DNA from: Aphrophora alni
Taxonomy: Eukaryota > Arthropoda > Insecta > Hemiptera > Aphrophoridae
Assembly: GCA_963513935.1 (NCBI GenBank)
Contig: OY740774.1
Coordinates: 96,789,668 to 96,853,667, forward strand
Reading direction: 5' to 3'
Length of the DNA stretch: 64,000 nt
Position numbers and translations under genes: made by a program. Within the stretch, counting starts at the first letter, position 1; the number at the start of each line of letters is the position of its first letter. Shown one piece after another: positions 1 to 11,990 of the stretch. The notes beneath the pieces are model-generated. The model saw only the letters and a program-made list of their open reading frames with translations, was not told the DNA's origin and ran no database searches.

Positions 1-2380
1 TTAACTCAGTGACTTACGCTATCATAGTATGTTCTATTTAAATACATAATCCTTCACTTTGTTTTAGGAATCAAGGAAAATATTCAGTGTTCTTAACATG
101 ATTGTATGTACAAATTTGTTTTGTATTATTTATTTATTTTTGTAGGAGTGCAGCATTGGATGTTTGTATTATCCATAAATTTATGTCGATATTCGTTAAT
201 AAAATAAATATAACTTTATCTCGAAAATACGTATATTGCAATTAGTTATATATTTGTTTTACAAAGTAATGTCTACTCTGACGTTTCACAAGAATAGTAT
301 TGTTCCGTATTTTAAAGACTGTAAAATGAATTGTTTTCAGAACTTCAGATTAAGAATATTAAAAAAACTGATATTTCAATATACGTATTTTCTTTTACAC
401 GGTAAATAATTTGTATTAAGGAAAGTATTTATTGTATTAAATAAGCATCCTATTATAATTAAATGATGTTATATCTGGTGTTTTAATTTCTTGTGTGTTG
501 TTTTATTAATGGAAACTCATTCATAAAAAGTGCATTAGAATAATGGAAGACAATTATTATTATCATCAAACTACAATAATGCTACTCGATACAAAATGAC
601 TAGCTAATTAAACGACTAAATAGAAGTAGAATACATTATTTCATTATACAAATTGCGATATTTCATAAAACGGAGAACAAAATGATTATTAATATAATAA
701 TAATTTATTTATTGATTGCATACTTGTGTTAGAGCTAAACTGCATTATCATAAGTTTTATATAAAAAAATATTTTATATATAATTTGACTGTTTAAAAAA
801 TCTAATTTTGAACATAGCAATAAAACAAAAATTAATATTACATACAACAATGAATACTGCAATCAATATAATGGATAATTATTTTACGCTTATTAAAAAC
901 TATAATAATATTACCAGCCTTTTGATAAAAACTATAAACTTCAAAACAACTAAAACTATAAAATATCTATTTTATTTTATTTAATTCTTTCCAAATTGGA
1001 CACAAAGTTACAGCTACAATATGTCAGAATGTTATTCGATATGTAAGACGGTTTAAGTAAGTGTTTTCTTTCTACAACATAATATCTGCCTACATTTACC
1101 ACTCCACATTTCGATGAACAACTTCATAGGGTATAATTTGGTTATTCATAACTACATTGTTTAATATGTTCTTTGTATTGACAATAACTTTCGATGATCT
1201 ACATAAAATATAGTTTAAAATCATATGTATTTTTTTCTTTTAACGATAGGATTATTCGTAAATATAGACCTTTGTTTTGAATTATAACCAAAAACTAATT
1301 GAAATAAAATACACCTTAATTTGACTACATACACAAATTAGCAGTTACATTATTAATACTGTGTTATTTTACCATCTACAAGAATATTTTTTATAACTGA
1401 AATCATTTTTAACAGTGTCAAATATTATTGAAGAAAAATAGACATACAGCGGTCAAGCGAGTCACTTTTGGATATATAGTTTCTATTTTTCAATTATGTA
1501 GTAATATTAGATACATTATTAATACAAATATATATAATTAGGAATTTAAAAGAATATAAATAGTAAGTATTTTACTATGAGAGAGAAAAGTTTTCACATA
1601 AAATCGTAAACAGTTAAGGTGAAAATATCACAGTGTTAGCATACCCATCTGTGTTAGCAGAAACAATAAATATACATTAAACTTTTTGTAGCTTAAATAT
1701 ATGGAAAGAAACTTAAATAGAAGGAGAAGCATAAGTTTTGTTTCAAAGTAAACCATTTTTTAGACTCGTATATCTTACACTGGAAAAAGACTCTTAATGT
1801 TAATAATATTATATTTTTTAACTGTTTATACTTAAACTGGATAGTGGACTGTTAAATAGTATAAAATCAACTGAAAATGTTTTTTTTTTTTAAGAAGAAT
1901 ATTTCTTTCAATTATTGTACTGTGTATAGTGGTATACTCTTAAGGATTTAAGTTTATGAAACAAAGTAATTTGTATTTTGAATTATGTGTGTTGGTATTT
2001 TAAATAAATAATTTACAGGGCGTGCTGAAATTGCTTTTTTTTCAATCGTTTTGTACTTTATAGTATAGATTCACAGTTACGTTTTTACAATTATTTTATA
2101 TATTTGTAGGTATAGTGAGTTCTTTAATTTACCAAAAGTGTCGGTCGTTTCACCTGTATATTTGTCATTTTCTTCAGATAGTATAAATAAAACAACTTTT
2201 TTATATTAAAACAATTATTTGCATATGAAAAAAAGCAATATTGGATAAATACGTTCCCTAGCCTTTCTCTTCATACCACCTAATTTTTCTGGATGAACAA
2301 TTTGGTGTTAACCTAAATCAATAACTAACAATGACTGATATTGATTGTAGATTAAACATTTGTGGTGAACTCTTTTCACC
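1..2380. other. AT-rich stretch, nothing recognised
   Basis: No reading frame of useful length, no terminal repeats and no RNA gene is visible. The sequence is very A+T rich with short A and T runs. It is most likely intergenic or intronic DNA. Confidence 0.6.
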
Positions 2381-2867
2381 ACCTCCCTTTTTTATCCCGG
2401 TTACACTTCTATTCTAACATCACTTGCTAGCGGGTCGCCTATATGGAAAAATTGTAGGGGTACTGTTGTGCATCAAATTAGTCTACCCCTCTCTCGGTGA
2501 TGAAAATCGTTATAACGCATCAAGGTAGGAAAACGAGTTGTGCAAGAAAGACCGAATTTATTCAAGGAAGTGCACTTCTTCTAGTGTACAGGATAACCGA
2601 TATTTCAGGTACCCTTCAAATTTTTAACCCACAAAATAAAGCCTAATTGCCCCCTTTTGGTTTGTGTTTTCGGCTGTGCGTTTCCAAATTTCGTATAAAA
2701 TTTAATATGTGGTAAGTAGTTAACGGCCATTTTCGCTTAATACTGTTTCCTAGACCACTAGATTTAAATAGAGTTTAATAATATTTATAGATAATTTAGT
2801 TTATTACGTATTATATTTAGGAACATAGTTTTAATCGCTCATGGAGCTGGCGGGCTGAGCTGTAGCA
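2381..2867. other. Less AT-rich non-coding stretch, possible old transposon debris
   Basis: Base composition changes here, with runs such as 2390-2480 and 2560-2700 clearly richer in G+C than the preceding 2 kb. No terminal repeat or protein frame could be found. The last part (2835-2870), joined to the sequence after 6070, forms the pre-insertion target of the Harbinger element. It could be debris of an older repeat, which is an inference from composition only. Confidence 0.3.
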
Positions 2868-2870
2868 TTA
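2868..2870. repeat. Target-site duplication TTA (left)
   Basis: TTA directly precedes the left terminus of the Harbinger element and is repeated at 6068-6070. A 3-bp TWA/TTA duplication is the hallmark of PIF/Harbinger insertion. Confidence 0.9.
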
Positions 2871-2891
2871 GGGTACGTCCAAGATGCACGC
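2871..2891 (+). repeat. Harbinger left terminal inverted repeat
   Basis: These 21 bases match the reverse complement of 6047-6067 exactly. After that the two ends diverge but keep related GTCAGAC motifs. Confidence 0.9.
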
Positions 2892-3120
2892 CGGTTTTCT
2901 GAGTCAGACAGTCGGCGCCGATTGTCGGCGAGTCGGCGTGCATAAAATCCTTTATTCTTGAATGGGACTGTCCATAATGCACCTGCGCGCAGACTGCCTG
3001 CGTACTGGTAGTCTGACTCAGACGTTTATCGGAATGATTTGTTCATTCTGGTTTCAGACAACCTGCCGCTCGGACTGTTAATTTTTCTTTCAGTATTCCA
3101 GGTTTTATTATTTTATTTTT

Positions 3121-3327
3121 ATGATGGACATCGAGGATTTGATATCCAAAGTACATCTTAATCCTCCGATATGGGATAAGCGAATAAAAGATTATTCAAA
3201 TAGGAACATCGTCGACGGCTGTTGGAGAATGATTTCCTCAGAAATCAAGATTGATGGTAAATACAATTGAAATTTTTTATAATAGATTATCATTTATTTT
3301 TTATATCAAACAACCATAATATCTCAG

Positions 3328-3411
<84 letters not shown>

Positions 3412-5421
3412 AATAAATATTTTAAAAAAATATTTTATTCATAAAATGTTTTGAATTGTTCATTTTCATTGGAATTTTTCTGTTTTTAGCCTATAATAAT
3501 CACACACAAATATTATAATTTTGTAGGATTTATATTAGAAAAAAGGCACTTCCATTGATACTAAATCCTCAATTCACTTAATTACTTTCGTATGAGAGTG
3601 GGTATTTTTCCATGAACATGGCTAATGTGTCCCTAACTTGTTTTGCTGTATTCTGTTGTCTGCCTTCTATCCGCCACACCACTGATTCACTAATTCCTTG
3701 CACCTCAACTTCAGTCATGTGTCTTTCTATGCCTTCTCGTTCTATTACAGCATTGTGAAGTATGCATACACACTTTACAATTATGTCTGTCAATTCGACA
3801 TCCGTTTCTAGTTCTTTTGATAGTATTCTCCATTTTGCGTATAGAATTCCGAACGCACATTCAACTGATTTTCTAGCTCTAGATAGCCTACTGTTAAAAT
3901 TCCTTTTCCTGGAGTTCAATGTTTTTCTCTTGTAAGGTGTCATCAAATGAGGAAGAAGCGGATATGCTTCATCAGCCAACATGAAAAAAGGAGCTTGGAT
4001 ATTGGTATTAAACAACATTTTCGGTTCTGGAAATGTTATATCCCCAGATTCAATGAATTCGTGCAAATGCGATACAAGAAAAGTTCCGCCATCACTTTGT
4101 TTTCCATATCCTCCAACGTCAACAATAATAAACTTGTAATTTGCGTCCACTAAACCTTGGAGAATTATGGAAAAGTAATTTTTATAATTGAAATACATTG
4201 AACCCGAATTATCCGGACACTTTATTCTCACATGTTTGCCATCAAGACATCCTATCACATGTGGGAAATTCCAAAATTCAGCAAAATCCTTAGCTATTCT
4301 CTCAAAATCTTCTTCAGATGGAGTTGGCATATAAATTGGCTGTAACTCTTCCCATATTGCAGTAACCGTCTCTTTTACTAACATGGCCACTGTCGATTTC
4401 CCCATTCTAAAGCTGAATGCCAACCCTCAAAATGACATACCGGTAGACAAAAACCTAAAACAAAAAGAAAAAAGTCTAAAACTAATGGAAAAAGTCTAAG
4501 CCAGTTCGGAAATGCTGTAATCATCTTAAATGTAGTTAATGTAATCGTAAATGTAATCAACCCAAACGTCTGTAATTGGTTTCAGGAGCTGTACTTCGGA
4601 AGAAATGGAAATACCTTCGGGATCAATTCAGCGTTGAATGCAGCAAAATAAAGCCACCAAGATCAGGAGACGCTGCAGAAACGGCTACTGAACCCAAATG
4701 GCCTTATTTCAAAAAACTGTTATTTTTAAAAGATATAGTCTCTCCTAGAGCTTCTTCAAGCAATCTGAAACCGAAAGCCCCTTCTGTTACATACGATAAA
4801 GATGTTGGACGAGGACGCGGCGTAAGCCTATGTGCTGATGATCTGGAAACTGACAGCATTGATTTAAATGTACCAGAAAGAGAAACTCCTAATGAGAATA
4901 CCGAAACCCGACCTGCTGTAATGAACCTGCCTGCTAAGCCCCCTGCAAGTCAACCTAGAAAGAGAAAACGTTTGATTGAAACCAACACGTTATTTAACGA
5001 ACAGATCTCGCAACTAGAGGAGAAAAAAATTAAGACTATAGAAAGTGCTTTTCAGTGGGAACCTGACAATGATGACATGATGTTTTTTAAAAGCCTGCTA
5101 CCGTTTGTCGCAAAAATACCCGCAGAAAAAAAACTTAGATTCCGGAGCCGGATTCAACAAGTTGTGGATGAGTTTGCTTTCGTGGGAAGACCTTTGCAGC
5201 AGCCATTTTCAGGACTGTCGACAAACGTATCTACTCCGCTCCCATCCCCAGCTATGTCAACCTCTTCGTATGATAGTGGTCCTTCGCCAGTTGATAACTA
5301 TCATCAACTATTACCCACCACTGGAGGAGCATTTCCACAGAATCAAAATGCATTTCCTGAAAGCTTGACCTTCTTACAGAGTCAAAATGTTCATCATTCA
5401 GATTTTGAACACAATTTTTAA
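3121..5421 (+). CDS. MADF/BESS-domain DNA-binding protein of the Harbinger element (two exons)
   Basis: Exon 1 is 3121-3256 (start ATGATGGAC), the intron is 3257-4585 (GTAAAT...TTTCAG), and exon 2 is 4586-5421, ending in TAA. The splice joins a phase-1 codon cleanly and gives 323 residues. Residues about 5-95 form a MADF (Myb/SANT-like) domain, with the hallmark tryptophans in PPIWDKR, DGCWRM and KKWKYLRD and a final PYFKKLLFL. A BESS motif follows at about 208-242 (DDMMFFKSLLPFV...). A basic RKRKR stretch before it may be a nuclear localisation signal. MADF-type partners are known from insect PIF-like transposons and are thought to help bind transposon ends and bring the transposase to the nucleus. 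No stop or frameshift is seen. The intron contains the transposase catalytic exon on the other strand. Two adjacent in-frame Met codons leave the exact start open. Confidence 0.85.
3331..3408. repeat. (TA)n microsatellite inside the MADF intron
   Basis: About 39 uninterrupted TA units lie inside the transposon, so this array expanded after, or travelled with, the element. Confidence 0.95.
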
Positions 5422-5925
5422 TTTAAGTTTAATTTTTATTTAAGTTTTTCAACTTTTTTTCAAAAGACAATTTTTAATTTTTCAATTACAATAATTAATT
5501 CTTTTACTATAATGTCATCTAATACTAGATTAATCCTTAAAAACAGTTAGTTTACTTGAATTGTATAATTAGAACATGTTTAAAATAAAAATGAAACTGT
5601 TTGAAAAAAGTTTGTTTACATACCTTAAGGTAACAACCAATCTCTCTTCCGGTAGAATAGGAGTTGTGTGGTAATTCGCCCAGTTCTTGGTAAGTCTGTG
5701 TTCAATTTTTGACAAAATAAAAAAAAAAGTATCCGGACTCATCCTGAAGTATTCGAAAAATCTATTTTCGTCGGCAAGTAATTGCGGAAAAAGGTGTTTG
5801 TACTCTACGTAAATTGATCGTAATTTATTAATTGGATGTTTTTCACTTCTAGTTGGTTTTAATTTAATTTTAACATTGTCACTAAGCAGCAATAGAGCTG
5901 CAGCCTGTTCTCTTGTAAGTTCCAT
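3578..5925 (-). pseudogene. HARBI1-like DDE transposase of the Harbinger element, one premature stop
   Basis: On the minus strand, exon 1 runs from ATG at 5925 to 5624 (donor AG|GTATGT). The acceptor is a pyrimidine-rich TTTTAG before 4454, and exon 2 runs to 3578. Together they make a 393-codon frame, a usual length for HARBI1-like transposases. The junction reconstitutes the family motif TLR|FLSTG, which confirms the splice. Catalytic residues are visible: D in GCLDGKH, D in LADEAYPL and E in VECAFGIL. The single defect is codon 110, TGA at 4429-4427, between STGMSF and GLAFSF. The family normally has arginine or another sense codon there, so a C-to-T change from CGA is likely. Its intron contains the whole second exon of the MADF gene. 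The protein would cut and rejoin the element's own ends in the nucleus. Assembly error and recent decay are both possible causes of the stop. Confidence 0.88.
5422..5568. other. 3' region of MADF gene, inside transposase intron
   Basis: This AT-rich stretch follows the MADF stop codon and presumably holds its 3' UTR. No exact polyadenylation site can be fixed. Confidence 0.4.
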
Positions 5926-6046
5926 GTTACACTGATCTGTTTTGATGACAGCTCTATCAGCGCCGACTACCAGCTTTCAATATGGCCACACCTACCTGCC
6001 GATCGGAGTCAGACAGTCGGCTCTGAGGATCTGAATCTGACTACCT

Positions 6047-6067
6047 GCGTGCATCTTGGACGTACCC
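6047..6067 (-). repeat. Harbinger right terminal inverted repeat
   Basis: This is the exact inverted copy of 2871-2891 and is followed directly by TTA at 6068-6070. Confidence 0.9.
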
Positions 6068-6070
6068 TTA
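6068..6070. repeat. Target-site duplication TTA (right)
   Basis: It pairs with TTA at 2868-2870. Confidence 0.9.
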
Positions 6071-6860
6071 GAGTGGTCGAGTGTTCGTGTCAGGTTAAGC
6101 CTTTAACTAAATATCCTTCCTGAACTCAAACTCTCTTAAAGATCCCCCCCAAGCCAATTTATAAAAAACTGACAATTCTGCACATTTATTTAGTGCAATT
6201 TAAAAAAGAAATCCGGTATATAAAAAACACTTTTTTCCTTATTATTATAATATAGATTGCACCCTTAATATTTTGTTACGTAATATTGCTAGGTAGGTAA
6301 TATTTCCATGTATAATAGTAAATAATTTAGTACATGTTTTTTAATTCACTTAAATAATGTTTCGTTTTCCATTGTATTTTACCTTATCATTTATTGGAAT
6401 GTATGCAATAAACGAATTAATTCCAGTGTTACTATCGGTTAAATAACAGTACATAAATAAAAACAAGTGGAATTTTTAAGCAAATTAAAAATAAACGTTT
6501 TTGTATAATAAATTTTCGATGACATTCCAAACGTTGAAAATTGTGAAAATGTATTTGAAGATATTAGAAACTTAATGTTACTGTGAATAATTTTATTTTT
6601 AGTATTTGTACCAAAAAATAATGATTCCGGACGTGTCCGACCAAATTTCTTATTATAAAATATCAATAAATCTTTAGTGTACTTAACAAATCGATAAGGT
6701 TAATTTATTATAAAATATCATAAAAATGTATAAAGAAGATAAACAGGAAATAAACAATTGAGTACAAAATAATTAAATAAAACATACAATCACATAAACT
6801 GAACCCGCACAATTTATAAAACCGGCCATAGTTATATTCCAACGCGATTTACTGAACACA
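6071..6860. other. AT-rich stretch, nothing recognised
   Basis: It begins with the right half of the Harbinger target site and then becomes plain AT-rich sequence without a supported frame. Confidence 0.5.
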
Positions 6861-6869
6861 GTGGAGTGT

Positions 6870-6995
6870 GCGTGTTAGAGAAATATTAACATTTCAACAT
6901 TTCGTGACGGATGAAAGCTCGGTGAGTTGCATTTGAATAATCGGTTTATTAAACGCCGCTAGTCCTCGATTATTTTCACAAGTCTTTCGTTATCT
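6870..6995 (-). repeat. Block P, copy 1 (degenerate exon-like block)
   Basis: The CGTGACGGATG core and the following TTTGAATAAT match blocks near 47.5 and 55.9 kb. Read on the minus strand it contains RLINRLFKCNSP, parallel to LLISRLFND in copy 3 and SIYQLFKCNSP in copy 5. The donor-like GTAATATTTCTC of other copies is altered to GTTAATATTTCTC here. Block R copy 1 follows about 150 bases to the right. Confidence 0.5.
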
Positions 6996-7139
6996 GTTTT
7001 GATTAGAACAGTCTTTATGTTTTTTATATTGTTCAATGTTATTTGTACAATTACAGAAAATATACGCACTTGCTATAACTTACAATGATTTTAATGTTGA
7101 AAGGATTAAGTTATCATCAATTTATAATGAAAATGTCAA

Positions 7140-7260
7140 CGGAAATATATTCACCCTAATTGACATCCTAATCCGCAACGAGTAATTCGCACACAATGTC
7201 AATGTAGTAAATGAATCCACCTCTTTTATCTCTTACTCTTAAAGACATGCCGGAGTAAAT
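7140..7260 (-). repeat. Block R, copy 1 (degenerate)
   Basis: The plus-strand text AATATATTCACCCTA and the following 60 bases parallel 18195-18270. On the minus strand the border reads TTAGG|GTGAATATA, like the TAGG|GTGAATATA of copy 2. The inside contains stops. Confidence 0.45.
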
Positions 7261-8976
7261 TTTAGTATTAAAAAAATCTTTAATATTATGTGTAATACAT
7301 TATAAAACTTTGACTATTTTTGTTTTAAATTTATTGTCGTTTATCTCTTCACTAATATACCCAACCTCTCCTGAGCTATTACTATATTTTTCTAAAGTTG
7401 TTCAATTTAACGTGTCGCCTTGAAATGTTTAGTTTTATACTACGATTAAAAAAAAATACGTGACTTCATTGCACTTCAGGCAATGTAACGACATATTCCA
7501 ATTAAGCAACATATAACGCAACACTTATCAGATATTCATAAACAAATATTTCACATTAACTTTAGCTCTACTAAATCTAATCACCAGTTGTTGACTTCAC
7601 GTGGCTGATGGCATGAGAAAACATTATTTTATCTCAAACTTTCACAGCGGTAATAATTATCAGTAACTGCTATCATAATAATCTTCATCGATGCAATGTT
7701 TAAAATTCTAGGTCCCACAAACCCAACAAAAACCTTGACACTTCTTCAAGTGTGTTAACCCAATTCTTCAAGTCGTTTAGTTACTTTAACTAAAAGTTGG
7801 AAACGATTTTCATCATACATAATGCGAAGGTCTGAAAAATATTGATATTCGTTAGTTAAATCAATCAACAATAACAAAATATTTTTTCTCCAACTTATTT
7901 ACATTCTGTCATGGAAACATATGGAGACCCTAGGTATCACGTTAAAATCTGCAACATGAATTTTAATTATTAAAAGTAAAATTAGAAGATAAATGAACTT
8001 AGATATTCACTTCTAACAAGCCAGAAAAAAATATCATTTCAAGAGGAAGTAGAAAAGTAAATGTCTACAATATACAATTTTTAAAAAAAGGAGAAACCAA
8101 ACGGGAGGAATCAAGAAATATATTATCTAATCAAAGAAGATTAAGAAAACTACGTGAACCAAAGGACAGGGGGAGATGTGTGGAAAGAAGAAGTCAGGTT
8201 GGGGGGTGTCTGTCAAACTTACAACAACTGGGTAACAAGTGAATGGAGTATAAAATAAAAATATAATTTTGGTGTAATAAATAAAAGTTATATCAAGTTT
8301 TGCTATTGGTCATCAATAATAAGTGAAGTAGTTATTTGAGAATAAATTTAAAAAATATTAAAATTGTTACGGCAGAAAAAGGGGGTGTTAGTACTGAATA
8401 TGTAAGTAATTCATAAAAAAAATGTTTGTCAGACAGATCTAAAAGGTAATATTTAAACAAAATCATATACACGATATTATAAACAAATTTTAGACTATTC
8501 ATTATTTAAAGTAAACGTATATAGATTGTTCAAGCGAAATTAACTGCATTGCGACTCTTTCACAACAGTTAGCTGTAGCGAGGTTTTCGAACATACATCT
8601 TATAAGCAATTAGAATCAGGGCCCACTGTTTTCAAAATGTTCAAAACTAGTAAGTGAATAACACTTGCGGATATTGTTATTGTATTAAGGTCGAGGCAGT
8701 ACAAGAAAATTTAAATTGTGAAAAGGAAAATGTTTGTGTCAATAAAAATTAAATAATTAAGTGTACGCATATTTTAGAGTAGATTTTCTTTCATTGAAAT
8801 TTGAATTTGTAATCAGAACAGGTTAGAAGGTGTCACGGTTAAAAGGATCATTCTGTTCATATAAAGAGTTATAATTTGTTAGTAAAGGTAATTTTGTTTA
8901 AATCTAATCATAAATATTAAAATTTTAGTTTAATAACTATTTCACGTAATAAATAAATATTCTTGAATCGAAATTG

Positions 8977-8979
<3 letters not shown>
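7261..8979. other. AT-rich stretch, nothing recognised
   Basis: No gene-like frame, terminal repeat or RNA gene is visible. A slightly purine-rich patch at 8090-8230 has no recognisable content. Confidence 0.5.

Positions 8980-9038
<59 letters not shown>
8980..9038. repeat. (AT)n microsatellite
   Basis: An uninterrupted AT dinucleotide run of about 59 bases. Confidence 0.95.
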
Positions 9039-9042
<4 letters not shown>

Positions 9043-10080
9043 ATAGAAGTTTAAACGATATAAATAACAGACTAGTCAAGTCAGCTCTTCCATTATTTCT
9101 AACATGGTCTCTTTTGGAGTCATCCTTCACGCTAAAGTGGTGACCCACAGGGATCTGGTTACAAGAAACCTAAAGTAACAGTAGTTTTAATTTTTAAAAA
9201 TGGAAAATATTACCTTGTGAATACACATATTCAATTAAATGTATAAAAAGGTGTAGACGGCTAAATAAAGAGACCTTGAGAATATTTACAATGACTGACA
9301 AGTAATGAAAATACTAATGGCTTCTACATACTTTTGTTATCGTTTAAATCATATTACAGGATTATAAGACGAGAGTTATTAAAACCGAAACACAAATGAA
9401 TATATCCTAGCAGTAATATAACAGTTACGTGTTATTGTAACACATAACTCGTTCCATATGTCCACACATACTTTTATTACTAAGTTATGTTACTAAAAAA
9501 AGTATGTATTTTGTAAAATTTTACACTCTTAATTATTTGAAATGTATTTTTTAAAACTCATAAACTGTCGTTAATTTGCAGTAATTAAGTTGTTTTAGCA
9601 AAAAGACGTCTCTGCCGCAGAAACACTCACCTCAACCAACTACTTATCCACATGAAAGACAAAAGCTTGAAAAAAAAGATTATGAACTCATTTGTGAACA
9701 CAACAATAATAAATAATACCAATTACTTCCAATAGTCAAACCTACAAAGTCATATCACTTTCTTAAGTTCTCATGTTGTACATCAAACATTGAAATAGTC
9801 GTAATATAAACCGTAATTAGTCCTAGTCAATTGAGGATAGACAGTGGTTAAAACTAGTGAACTACGCTAACCATAAGTAAATTCCTCCTTTAATGATAAA
9901 AACAATTTAAAAACAAATGCAGTCGATATTAAAATATTTACTTTACAATTACATTATTTCCAAAACAAACTTATCTAATACTACCTGATACATAACCCAG
10001 CCGTGTTCATGTAACTAACATCTATCTAATGTTTTTATGTATAATCTAGAAACATTATCGAGAAATATTACGTTTATAGG
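9039..10080. other. AT-rich stretch, nothing recognised
   Basis: Nothing could be assigned on either strand. Confidence 0.5.
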
Positions 10081-10205
10081 AAGGTTCCATTGTACCTCGG
10101 AAATTACTTTATCCATTAGTGGTAGCTATTGAGGAAACGCATTAGACCCGATCGTTACTGTGATATTAGCTAAAGATCATTACAGTAGGAAACACAAGTC
10201 GCGCT
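10081..10205 (-). repeat. Block Q, copy 1
   Basis: The plus strand shares TATCCATTAGTGG and the following region with 16390-16480. On the minus strand it reads LANITVTIGSNAFP, matching LTSITLTVAIGFNVFPP of copy 2 with an in-frame gap of two codons. A TAG then ends the frame. In-frame gaps and conservative changes suggest descent from a coding exon of a membrane-helix-like segment. Confidence 0.45.
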
Positions 10206-11400
10206 TCGAAGAAAATCCAACTGAAGATATTTGTATTGGAAGTAGTTATTGCTTCCTTTATGTACAATTAAACTATAAATTGCATACAGAGTAACCGAGT
10301 TATTAAAACAGTATTTGTATGTTTTGCATTATCCAATATTTTATTGAGGAAACAATTTATTAAAAATGATTATAATTCAGTGATAACTCTAAAGCAAGCA
10401 AATTATTGGAATAAAGCAAACCATAAATGAATAAATTTCATAAAGTTAATCAAATTCCAAAATTTAATTTTCGACTTAAAACATTAAAAATTACAATCCT
10501 ATTTTTCATAGAAGAGTATTTCATAAACGGATCTCTAGGTAGTTTGATTATGAACTTTAATTCTGTGTTTGTGTGTTTCGTTTGGTATATATGAGTGGGT
10601 ATTTAAAAACAGTTGAAATAAAAATAAAATATTGCTAATTCTCGATAAATGTTTAATCAATTTTGAATAAAGAAACAGTATGTTTATGATTTATTGGAAC
10701 AAAGACGGAGTTAGTTAATTTTTACACAACAACCTAAACAAGTACCTAAAATAAGCGTGGTGGTAGAAATAACCGCCTAATATTTAAATCAGTTAGGATA
10801 GATATTACCGGAACTTATATATTTATTAATTATTGTTATAAAAACGAATTCATCACAAATTTAATTTAATAATATATTTTCTATAAATACAGTAATAATA
10901 TTCTGGAACTGTTAAGCGATTTTTTCTATTACCTTTCGGTCTGCAGATCGAGATCATGTAATCGTGGTTCTATCTTTCATTACCAGAATCCTACATTTTA
11001 GTATTTCCTATTTTTTACTGATCGTAATTGATTATCACTCTTGATTTTGTTGTTTTACCTTCACAACAACCGAATGTTGGATGGTCGATAAACTTTTTGA
11101 AAAGTTTTCATTTTTTGTTTCCTAATTATCCTAAATTTTAAATAAGGATTTAAAGAAATCTGCCAATAAGGGGCGTAAAAAGTGTTATTTTTGAGAGAAC
11201 ATAGTTGATTATAAGATTTTGTTATTCGCCATTCCGAATATTGATATATTAAATAATAAATACGTTCCGGGTATCTGACAATCGTGTCGACCCATGAGTC
11301 ATCTATTAAATAAATTTAATAAATATTCATTTTAAATCAGTGTTTGTGTTTTTGTTAATGTTAAATATGTTGTTTTTGAATGTTCTATGACAACGGAGGA
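10206..11400. other. AT-rich stretch, nothing recognised
   Basis: No supported feature is visible. The ORFs here are short and unconserved. Confidence 0.5.
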
Positions 11401-11410
11401 CCTCCTCCCA

Positions 11411-11460
11411 CAATGAACTTGATAATGGCTGAATAGCCGAAACGGCCGTCTTATATAAAA
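11411..11460 (+). ncRNA. Hammerhead-like motif, left copy
   Basis: The core reads TTGATAA, then T, a GGCT/AGCC hairpin, then GAAAC-GGCC-GTC. GAA, the A15.1/U16.1 pair and the GUC cleavage triplet are present. Canonical C3 and G8 are replaced by U and A. Stem I is poorly paired, so activity is unlikely in this copy. Confidence 0.35.
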
Positions 11461-11944
11461 ACAACCAAAACAGAATATTGTGGACGGTGAGTCTTATATT
11501 TATTTATTATTTAATACATTGATTCTAAGTAGAGAAAACAATATTAGTATAGTAATAGCTAAAGGGCCATTATTTATCTATGTAGTCATAAGCAGACACA
11601 AAAAAACAAGTGAAAAACAAAAACAATTTATGTATGAACAAAAACAATATAGACAACAATATGAATTAAATTAAAAATGAGTTATGATACAACTAAATTG
11701 ATTATGGATCTTCATTATGTAAATTGTATTTGAGTGAATGTATTATTTCTACATAATTTTTTTATTGTTCAGAATACGTTGTTATATATAATTTTCTTCT
11801 AAGAAAAAACCATTAGACAACCTACATATTTTTATATATCTTTAAATCAAAATTAAGAAAGGTAAAAGAAAATAGACAATATTTATTCTAATTAGATACA
11901 ATAATAAGACTTACCGTCACAATAGTCTATATTTGTCTGTAGTT

Positions 11945-11990
11945 ATATCACTACGGCCGTTTCGGCTATTCAGCCATTTTCAAGTGTTAT
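11945..11990 (-). ncRNA. Hammerhead-like motif, right copy, with paired stem I
   Basis: On the minus strand, ATAACAC and GTGATAT can pair as stem I (6 of 7). GGCT/AGCC forms stem II with a GAAT loop. A short stem III is AC-GGCC-GT, and the cleavage triplet is GUA. The core is UUGAAAA plus GAAA, that is, CUGANGA with C3 changed to U and G8 to A. These two positions pair with each other in the folded hammerhead. An extra U lies before stem II. The fold is convincing by eye, but cleavage is untested. Confidence 0.45.

Larger units (their letters stand above)
2871..6067. mobile_element. PIF/Harbinger DNA transposon, full length (3197 bp)
   Basis: The ends are inverted repeats: the left end reads GGGTACGTCCAAGATGCACG, and the right end gives the same 21 bases on the opposite strand. 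TTA duplications flank both ends. The element carries the two proteins typical of this superfamily: a HARBI1-like DDE transposase (minus strand, two exons) and a MADF/BESS DNA-binding protein (plus strand, two exons). Subterminal copies of a GAGTCAGACAGTCGG-like motif near 2900 and 6005 are candidate transposase or accessory-protein binding sites. Intact termini and mostly intact coding capacity point to a fairly recent insertion, although the transposase has one premature stop. Confidence 0.93.

Noticed and set aside
2835..2870. Possible tRNA-derived SINE across the Harbinger target (joined to 6068-6110)
   Set aside because: The joined sequence has a GAGTGGTCGAGTG word like a pol III A box but no convincing B box, tail or duplication.
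8942..9148. Frame containing alternating Ile-Tyr
   Set aside because: It is a translation of the (AT)n microsatellite.
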